A DNA stretch of 64,000 bases from Phanerochaete sordida (Eukaryota; Basidiomycota; Agaricomycetes; Polyporales; Phanerochaetaceae), in contig BPQB01000074.1 in the NCBI GenBank assembly GCA_019973155.2, positions 62,001 to 126,000 on the forward strand, written 5' to 3'. This document shows, piece by piece, positions 56,529 to 64,000 of this stretch. A model generated the notes under the pieces. That model saw nothing but the letters and a program-made list of their open reading frames with translations, was not told where the DNA came from and made no database searches. The position numbers and the translations under genes were made by a program. Numbering within the stretch: the first letter of the stretch is position 1; each line of letters begins with the position of its first letter.

Positions 56529-58370
56529 GCACGCTGCGCCCCTCTCCGCGCGTTCGTTCTCGCGTCCCGTTTCCTAGTACCTGCGCCAGCGCCTGTATGA
56601 TTCGCACATACGCACGACATCGATAGTCTCGGCCTGTTTCATCCCACGCTGCGTACCAACCCACAGAACGAGCAGCGCACCTACCGTATACGTCCGAGCT
56701 AGTCACGCGTCCGGAAGCGCATGCCCCGCCGAGCACGGAAACCCTATCCGCACACACGCATATATACTCGCGCCCGAGCGAGCGTCGCGCCCGCGCCTGC
56801 GTCTGTGTCCCGCGTCAGCACGCCATATCTGGGTTCTGCGTTTGTGCCACGGAACTCCGCAGACCGCCGCGCCGCCTGTACGCTGCTGTCTTCCTACTGC
56901 CCACGCCGCCTTGCAAGCCGCTGGACGGCGGCAGCGTACATGTGGCGGCGGCGCGACGCCGCGCATCTGTAGGAGGCTGGGGATCGTGCGGCGGACTGCT
57001 GGCTCTGCTGGAGCCACATGGCGTCGTCGCGCGCGGATCGGTTGGGTCGCGCGCCGGCGCAGTGTGGGCGCAGAGATGCGTGGGCGCGGTGTGCGACGGT
57101 CGGATAGCATTGTGGCGCATAGCATGTACGCATACATGCGCAGTAGCAGCGGCCGCGTACGTGCACGTCGCACGCGCGTGTCGTGCCGTGGCTGCGCCTG
57201 GCCCCCGCGAGGGCGAGCGGCCAGCACGTGGGGTCGTGCGCGTGGTGGATAAAGGGGCGGTATATATATGCTGTCAGTGGTCGTCGAAGATGGCGGAGTG
57301 TGTCTCCGCGGCCGCGCCAATGAGCGCGGCCGCGGCCGCGGAGGGTGTGTTAAACATGGATAAACACGGCGACGAAGCGCATCGGCGAGTTCGGAGCGAG
57401 GTCCGGACGTTTCAGGAACGCGGAGACGTTGCTGGGGGAGCAGGAAAGCGTCCAGCGCGGGGCTTATACTCTCCGGAAGAGCCGCTCTGAAGACGCGCGC
57501 TCGTGCGTCCGATTCCACAGCCAGTAGAGATGTTACTGCCGCGTAGAGCGCGCTGTACAGCAGATAGCGACAGGAGTCGCACATCCCGGCTGCCCAGGGC
57601 CAGATGCAATATTAATAGGCTGGGATGACGACCATGAGCGACGTCGGGGGCCATACAGTCGTATCCGCCTCAGCGCCTTGCAGCTGTTTTCACCGTCCGA
57701 CGTGGGTCGTACAGAGCTTTGCTAGGCCCTCGATGGACAAACCGCACGCCTGGCTGTTTCAAGCTCCGACGGCTTCGTGGCGCAAGTAAGCGCTCAGCGA
57801 GCGTGGCGAGGCACCCACCACGAGCGAAGCTTCAAGATTTGAGCCTCGAGTCATGCGCAGATTTACCTCAAAGCACGAGCACTGCTCCGCGCATTTAGCG
57901 CAAATTCTAGCCCGCATGCTCCGAGGTCCCAGCTTACGGAGCCACCCTTCCGCTCAGTGCGGCGATTCAAGTCGGCCGACGGTGGAGCCCGGTTTTCGAG
58001 CCGCATTTGCGCCTTTTGGCTATCGAATTTCTCCTTTCCCCACCTTGGAAACCGGAAACCGGGATTAAGCATCGCGTGAGATATGGAGATTACTTCACGC
58101 AATATATAAGAGGCGAGGTAGCCCCAAGCTTAAGGAGCGTAACTTACGGCATACTATGCTGGGCAAGAAGACGCGTGGCGGCCGCCGCGCGCGCACGCTC
58201 GGCTGAGAGCGGAGTCCAGCCCAGCGTTCTCCTCGGTCCTTAGTATCCGTAATCGGATGACACAGGTGCACATATAATCATCATTCGGACACTGGTCGCA
58301 GGAAGGAAGCATCCACAGCACACATCGCATTTGCTCCCAAGTCCCTCGCATTTCGCACGCCGCCCGCACC
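56529..58370. other. GC-rich gap, no supported gene
   Basis: Many long frames but no protein-like pattern. Notable short signals are TATATATA at 57262-57269 and a NotI-rich inverted repeat CTCCGCGGCCGC / GCGGCCGCGGAG at 57304-57343, followed by no recognisable gene. ATATATAAG at about 58101 is a possible orphan TATA box. Confidence 0.35.
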
Positions 58371-59168
58371 TCACCCGCAGAACGTAATGACCAGGTTGAC
58401 CTAGACCAACACAACGTCAGCACCCAATTACCGCACCGAACGGACCCGCGCACGTCGTTGCCGTTGCAGATGCACAGCTCCTTGTTGCCTGCAGCGCAGT
58501 CAGCGGCAGCACCCCTCCAAAACAGAAGACGCACGCGACGTTGATCGTCGGCGAGTTGATGCTGGCACCGGCGGCACGGCAGTCAGCGGGGTGTGTGGAG
58601 AAGGAGGGAGGACGCGCACCCGCCCGAGACGACGTCGATGCTGCTCGACGGGTTCTGCAGGTTCATCTCGACGACGTTGCACCCGCTGCCGTTCGCGCCG
58701 CAGCTCCCTGCGCGCGTGTCAGCGCTCCCCCTCCCACTTCTCCCACAAATGTCACTCACCGGTCTGCAGGTACCTGCGTGCGCATCAGAGCGCAGCGGGG
58801 AGGGGAATGTCAGACGGCGCGCGGGGGAAGGAGGAGAGGGGCGCACACAATGGCGCGCAGAAGCGGCCCGCTGGACGTGTAGTCGTGGCCCGACGAGAGC
58901 GTCGCGCCGCTCGACGACTTGAGGATCGCCTGCGCGTCTCGTCAGCCCACTGTGCCCCTCACATCCTCCGAAATGATACGCACGGTACCGCCGCCGCATC
59001 TGCGCGTGGGTCGGCATGTGAGCGGTGGTGCGAAGGAGAAGGAGGGGTGGCGACGCACTTGTCTACGAAGTGGATGTGGTGCGACTCGGCGCGCGCGCCG
59101 GAGAGCGCGGCGCACGCGAGGGCGAGGGCGAGGCGCGACTTGGCGAACATGCTGTTGTAGAGCTGCAA
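58371..59168 (-). CDS. Divergent small secreted 'glycopeptide'-family protein B
   Basis: MQLYNSMFAKSRLALALACA then ALSGARAESHHIHFVDKC is the signal peptide plus the family's mature start; an internal Met at 59150 may be the true start. Spliced exons read GGGTAILKSSSGATLSSGHD, YTSSGPLLRAIVYLQTGSCG, NGSGCNVVEMNLQNPSSSID, INSPTINVA, NKELCICNGND and VNLVITFCG-stop. It keeps the frame and intron positions of copies A, C and D, but the centre (GFGYY...GADC in the others) is replaced by a short INSPTINVA segment with a different Cys set. It is the outlier of the cluster. Confidence 0.65.
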
Positions 59169-59783
59169 GTGTCAGTGGTCGACGCGTCGGCTGCTACAGA
59201 CGAGTCTGAAGACTCCCCACTGTGCCCGCGAGAATGATATCCCTCGCTGTGGGTCGCGCGCAGCCCACGCCACCCCTGCGTATGCCCCGCACACCCAACG
59301 CCTTGCGCGCAACGGAGCGTTGCGGCACGGCGCGCGGCATCGCTCGCCCGCGCGATTCTGGCGCAGCAGCAGCCCCGCCGGGCTTTGCACGCCCGCATTA
59401 CCCCTCTCGCCGAAAACGACAGCGAAAGGAGAGTCCAGGGTCGGCCTCCTGGGCGGAAATTAACGCAATATGATGCCGGGGCACAGCGCACAGCGCGGCG
59501 AGAGTAATGTGATGATCGTCGGTGGCGAGCCAAGCCCGGCTGCCCGTCAAGCGCCGGGGCGCGTGCGGGGGCCCCGCGGCGGGGAGGCGTGCTTGGTTGT
59601 GTGGGGTAGATTCTAGAGCTGGTCGGGCGAACGTGGGCCGTGTGTGTCGGTGCGTCGGGCTGCGCGCGTGCGGTTGTGCAGGCATATCGAACATCCATTC
59701 GTCCAGCAAGCCGGAGCCGTACACCCCGAGGCTACACTACCGTACCACATTCCATCCTGAGCTTCAACGCCTCGTCTTGGCCT

Positions 59784-60706
59784 TCAGTCGCAGAATGTGA
59801 TCGCGAGGTTGACCTGCCCGACCAAAAAATCAGACACCACGGCCCGCGCCGCGCACGGAAGCACGCACGTTGTCGACTTGGCACGCGACCTGCACGCCCG
59901 TGTCGCCCGGCTGGCGGAACGCCGTCGGGCAGTTCGCGTTCGTGCCTGCACGCCCCGTGCACCAATCAGCTGGCCATCCCTTGACAGTGGCAGGAGCACG
60001 TACAGTCCGCGCCGGCGCCGTCGCACCCGTTGTAGTAGCCGAAGCCAGACGTGACCGAGAACGCGTGGCTGCGGAGGCGTTGTTAGCGAAGCGCACAGGC
60101 TGGAGGATGCGGAAAGCAAGGGGGGAATGAGGTAGGATGGGGAAGGGATGGCGTACGGAGGAATGAGCGAGATGTCGGTGCTCGAGCCGCTGCCCGGGCT
60201 GGTCGGATTCTTGAGCGTCGTCTCGATGAGCGTGCAGCCCTCGCCGTTATCGCCGCACGAGCCTGCGCAAATCAGAGTGCATGAGTGCACATCGTTGAAG
60301 GGAACAGATATCACGAACCGGTCTGCAGGAAGCTGTGCGCGGTCAGCGAGGTCAGAGAGAGAGGTCAGCGAGGGAGAGCAACGGCGGCGGGAGGCGCACG
60401 CACGCGATGGCTGAGATGAGCGGGCCGTTGCTCGTGTAGTCGCCGCCGGTCGAGAGCGTCGCGCCGCCGGCCTTGAGCAGAGGCTGCGGGAACCGTGAGC
60501 CAGCGTCCACCACCGTCCTGGGCCCGACTTACCGTGCCGCGGCCACAGCTGTGCGAGGCGAGGAGAGCAGTCAGTATGAGGACGAGGGCAGCGGCGGGCG
60601 AGAGGAGGACGCACTTGTTCACGAAGTGCACGGTGTGCGACTCGGCGCGCGCGCCGGCGAAGACGGCGGACGCGAGCGCGGCGGTGGCGATGGCGGTGAA
60701 GAGCAT
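59784..60706 (-). CDS. Small secreted 'glycopeptide'-family protein C
   Basis: MLFTAIATAALASAVFAGARA is a signal peptide, followed by ESHTVHFVNKC. Later exons read GRGTPLLKAGGATLSTGGDY, GPLISAIA, FLQTGSCGDNGEGCTLIETT, PGSGSSTDISLIPPHAFSVT, GFGYYNGCDGAGADC, NANCPTAFRQPGDTGVQVAC and NVNLAITFCD-stop (59784-59786). It has the same intron plan as A and is very similar to it. The minus-strand TATAAAA at 60784-60790 lies about 80 bases upstream of the ATG. It is head-to-tail with B and opposite to A, which indicates local duplication with inversion. Confidence 0.75.
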
Positions 60707-60783
60707 GTTGCTGGTAGTTGCTTGTGAGGCTGGTGAAGTATCGAAAGAACTTGGTGGTGCATTTGCCCATGGGCCTCTACAGC

Positions 60784-60790
60784 TTTTATA
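60784..60790 (-). promoter_or_regulatory. TATA box of secreted-protein gene C
   Basis: TATAAAA on the minus strand, about 80 bases before the ATG at 60706. Confidence 0.5.
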
Positions 60791-61971
60791 CCTCTCGCGA
60801 CGAGGCGCAGAGGCGCAGAGCAGCCTGCGCAGATGCACGCCGCCGTCCGAGGCTCGCACGTCCGCAGGCCACTGCAACGCTCGACGCGCGTGGTCCCGCT
60901 GGTCGCGCCTCGCCATTCGAAATTCGAGGCATTGACCAGCAGGGCGTCGGGCCCTGTGGCGCCTGTCGTCGCACTCGAGCTCGCGGAGGCGTCTGCGAGT
61001 CCGGACGACGCCCCGTGGGGGACGCTGCAGGGCCGCCGCGGGGAAATGCTAATCGTGATGCGCGCCGTGCGGGTGCGCGCCGCGTGCGCAATGTTTGGCG
61101 ACGCCGCCATGAAGGCGAATGATGGCGGAGTCTGCGGCTGCATTGCGTGCGGGCCCTGCGATGGAGGAGCGACACAGGTCGTGCGCGATCCTCGCGATCG
61201 ACGTTGGAACAGAGGAGGAGGAGGCACGTCGCGTCTGCCACCTCAGGAATGTCAGTCTACCGCCGAGCAAAGGACTCTGTCGCTCACCCCTAGTCTGTTG
61301 TTAGAATGTGATGTCTTGGCAGACATGCCGTAAGATCCTCAAGCTTTTGCTATTAGGAAGCCATCGAGCAGACGCCATCAAGCAGCCTCGTCAGCAAGAA
61401 CGCTATCACGGCGCGACAGCCTCTGCGTCCCATGCGATGCATGGGTGTCTGGGCCCTCCATACCGGTACCGCCCAGTTGACCGCAGCGAGCGCGCCGCTG
61501 GTCTGAACGCGAGGCTCTCGCGGAGTAGCAGCCACGGGCGGCAGAGGCTCGAGTCAACCTGGCAGACGCCCTCTGCCAGCGTGGAGCCGACCCGCCGCGC
61601 CGACAGGCTCGGATCGCAGGCGTAATTACCGGGACGTTTCTAGCCCGGCCTTCTGTAGGATGCTGACGTTGGAGACGAGCAGGGCGTGCATATCGCACGC
61701 GGAGCTGCGGTTGTTAGCTAGCGGGAAATATTCAGTTTGTGCCGCTCTCGAGCGCTGTGTTAAAGTCACTGTCGCCTGCACTGTCGCATACCACTCAGCG
61801 GTCTGCACAATAGGGATGGGTATCGCAGAGGGAAGAGAGCCTCGGCTATAGCGAAGCTGGGACATTTATCCGATATGTCCATAAATGGACGGTAGCGCTC
61901 ATAAATAATCGACCCCGAATTCCCGAGATGCTCGCGCTCCGTCCTGCTCGTCCTTCGTCCTGTCGCACGCC
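60791..61971. other. GC-rich intergenic stretch
   Basis: No supported gene. The long frames on both strands lack domain-like features. The last part should hold the promoter of the RNA14-like fragment. Confidence 0.35.
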
Positions 61972-62196
61972 ATGTCCCAAAAATCTCAGGCGAACACTTC
62001 ATCTTCGCAGACTCAGTCCTCGGAGTATGAAGTTCTGCAGGCGGAAGTGCGCGAAAACCCGCGCGATGTCGACGCGTGGCTGAAGCTAGTCGACGTCGCG
62101 AAAGAGAGCAAGGACTTCGAGAGGATCAACCAGACGTACGAGGCGTTGCTCGAGGCGTTTCAGAACAGTGTCAGCACCGTGCTCTGGCTCCTATGA
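61972..62196 (+). pseudogene. 5' fragment of an RNA14-like (CstF-77) gene
   Basis: MSQKSQANTSSSQTQSSEYE then VLQAEVRENPRDVDAWLKLV then DFERINQTYEALLEAF matches the N-terminal HAT-repeat start of RNA14/CstF-77, the mRNA 3'-end cleavage factor subunit ('RENPRDADAWLKLVD...YEALLE.YP'). The match stops after about 65 residues, at QNSVSTVLWLL. The full protein has several hundred residues more, and none are found downstream. It is a truncated copy. A possible exon continuation 62200-62330 has no family match. Confidence 0.6.
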
Positions 62197-62640
62197 GCTT
62201 CGCTTGACTGAAGTTGCCGTGAAGTCCTCTGCGCAGATCCCGTACATCAGGCATATTCTCCAGTCGAGCTCCCCGACGAGGTCAAGAGAGCGAGCTGGAA
62301 GCGTGGAACCGGGTGAGCGGAAAAATATAAATGATTTGCAGGACATATAATGGTATACAGAGCAGGTCGTGAGATGGCTCCATGTCTGATCCAATGCCAA
62401 TGATCATTGATGAATCGACCCCCCAGTTCGGCCCCAAAAGGCTGTCGGACAACCAGAAGCTCGAATCATAGATTGGGTAGCTGGAACAGAGAATTTATTG
62501 CATGTTGAAACTGAAAGGTAGGAAATTTCACTTGAGCTAAGAATAGAGACGGATGAGTCGCGCAATCATAGGCATCAAATATCGTAATGTGCCATCCCGC
62601 CTGTAAGACGCACTCAAGTCTACCCTCACCGTCTTCCGAA
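62197..62640. other. Gap after the RNA14 fragment
   Basis: No recognised gene or repeat border; more AT-rich than its surroundings. Confidence 0.35.
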
Positions 62641-63515
62641 TTAGTCACAGAAGGTGATAACCAGATCTACCTGAAAGAAGACGCAGTCAGATCCCGAGCA
62701 GCGCCGCAGTGGCACTAGAATTGCTCACGTTGGCCCCCTGGCAAGCGACCTGTACGTCCGTATCGTTAGGATAATGGAACGCCGTCTTGCACTTCTCGCT
62801 TTTACCTGCGCATCTCCGTCAGCTGCGCCCGCCCTGCTACAGAGAATTGCACTCACAGTCTGCACCCAGGTGGTCGCACCCGGCGCCGATGTACCCGAAG
62901 CCGGAAGTCACGGAGAACTTGTGGCTAGAAGGCCAATGATCAGGAAAAGTGGGTAAAAACGCATGAAGAAAGTGGGCGTACGGCGGGATGAGCGAGATGT
63001 CGGTGCTCGAGCCCGAGCCGGGCTCGCCCTTCGTCGGGTTCTTGAGCGTCGTCTCGATGAGCGTGCAGCTCTCGCCGTTGTCGCCGCAGTGTCCTGCGCG
63101 ACACACCCTAAGTGAGCGGCCGTCCCCAGCAGCATTAGCCTGAGCGCACCGGTCTGCAGGTAGCTGAAGCACGGTCAGCACGTTCAAAGCGCGAGGGGCA
63201 GGGAAGGCTTACGCGATGGCTGAGATGAGCCGGCCATGGATGGTGTAATCTTTGCCCTTCGAGAGCGTCTTGCCGTCGGCCTTGAGCAGGGGCTGCGGAG
63301 CTGTGTGAGCGCGCTGTCATCGATGTTCGGGGGCAGCAGACTCACGGTGCCGTGGCCGCACCTGCACACAGCGGAGGGGTACGATGAGTGCATAGGGACA
63401 CGACGGAGTGAAGGGCGTACTTGTTTACGAAGGATACGGTGTGCTTCTCCGCGGCCATGCCCGCAAGCGCGGCGAAGATGGCGACGGTGTCGGTGATGAT
63501 GTTGGAGACGAGCAT
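62641..63515 (-). CDS. Small secreted 'glycopeptide'-family protein D
   Basis: MLVSNIITDTVAIFAALAGM then AAEKHTVSFVNKC gives the signal peptide and mature start. Spliced exons read GHGT..PLLKADGKTLSKGK, DYTIHGRLISAIA, YLQTGHCGDNGESCTLIETT, GSGSSTDISLIPPHKFSVTS, GFGYIGAGCDHLGADC, EKCKTAFHYPNDTDVQVACQ and VDLVITFCD-stop (62641-62643). It has the same intron positions as A and C, more substitutions, and all conserved Cys. It probably forms a normal secreted disulfide-bonded protein; its role is unknown. Confidence 0.75.
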
Positions 63516-64000
63516 GTTTCCTGGGGTGTAGATAGTAGATACGGCGGGAAGGGTCAGAGAACCTTGGCCAGTGCAGTCGCCGTACGCTATACTCGGCGAC
63601 TTTAATACGCCTTGCTAGGGTTCAATAGTGGCATGGGCGCATGCGCTCGCACAGGTTGGTGCCCGCGTCATCAGATGAGACTAGGCACGGAGGGCAGCAT
63701 CGCAGCGCTGGGTGGAGTACACGCCTGCTGTCGCCCACAGTATTCGGAATTCTAAATGGTTGCAAGCTGGACGTCAGCGCGCGCTGTCAGTCCATAGCAG
63801 TCACGCGCCGACTGTAATGCATACCTTGAGAGAACTCACCGTGCTCCCTCGATGTCGTCGGTGCCAGCCGAGCTTAGCGTTTGAGACGCCTCCTGGCCCA
63901 TACGAATTCCTCTCCGCTCGAAGCAAGTGAACCTCAGTAATGCTCTCCGAATTTTTTTATCGCAACGTGCGTCGGTCTACCGCCATCCAGGAGGATGCCT
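63516..64000. other. Upstream region of gene D and window end
   Basis: No gene recognised. The first 100 bases are the probable promoter of gene D. Confidence 0.35.

Noticed and set aside
54246..57584. Numerous 130-290 residue frames on both strands
   Set aside because: They overlap one another, are Arg/Ala/Pro-rich and follow from high GC; no conserved motif is visible.

Overview
The window is nuclear DNA of a basidiomycete fungus, most likely a mushroom-forming agaricomycete. The evidence is genes cut by many introns of about 50 bases, several F-box-like genes, a TET/JBP oxygenase of the type expanded in mushrooms, small secreted proteins of the basidiomycete 'glycopeptide' family, and a dense mix of Helitron, chromovirus, Harbinger and MITE-like DNA. 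I see no rRNA, CRISPR array or intact tRNA. All intron-exon structures are read by eye from splice sites and reading frame.

Bases 855-37765 form one striking unit. Two diverged inverted arms of about 4-5 kb (855-5825 and 33753-37765) face outward and end in the same hairpin terminus. Each arm is the non-coding tail of a Helitron. The left arm is still joined to a RepHel gene (5814-12803, minus strand) that has a chromodomain inserted and one in-frame TAG. The right arm keeps only the last few codons' worth of RepHel sequence. Both arms contain a large palindrome built from units of about 125 bases around a 90-base hairpin, and a third copy of that hairpin lies inside the cargo at 29.65 kb. 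Later insertions differ between the arms: a CACTG element and an LTR-like block on the left, a TA-flanked MITE on the right. Each arm therefore shows the other's empty site.

Between the arms lies the cargo. There are three F-box-like paralogues (13.4-18.2 kb) with a shared upstream CACGTCAG motif; an AT-hook protein gene (19.0-22.2 kb) divergent from a possible OB-fold protein gene (22.5-23.7 kb); a small possible chromatin-domain gene (23.8-24.6 kb); a long TET/JBP 2-oxoglutarate oxygenase gene split by one in-frame TAG (24.9-29.5 kb); and a large conserved orphan protein gene (31.1-33.7 kb). A short hairpin around GCAGTGAAACTGC occurs seven times in introns and upstream regions of these genes. 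My inference is that this is a giant Helitron-derived unit, or two tail-out Helitrons, carrying DNA- and chromatin-directed proteins.

From 37.8 to 43 kb come another F-box gene, a third copy of the Helitron terminus (ending at 40157) inside the end of a gene, a paralogue of the AT-hook gene's C-terminal domain, and a Harbinger fragment that truncates it. From 43 to 54 kb the DNA becomes GC-rich, with a 5'-truncated chromovirus, a 2.2 kb element with terminal inverted repeats, two more LRR/F-box-like genes, one unidentified reading frame and inverted-repeat structures. From 55 to 63.5 kb there are four small secreted 'glycopeptide' genes, one of them divergent, and a 5' fragment of an RNA14-like gene. 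The remaining GC-rich stretches hold long but unconvincing open frames.
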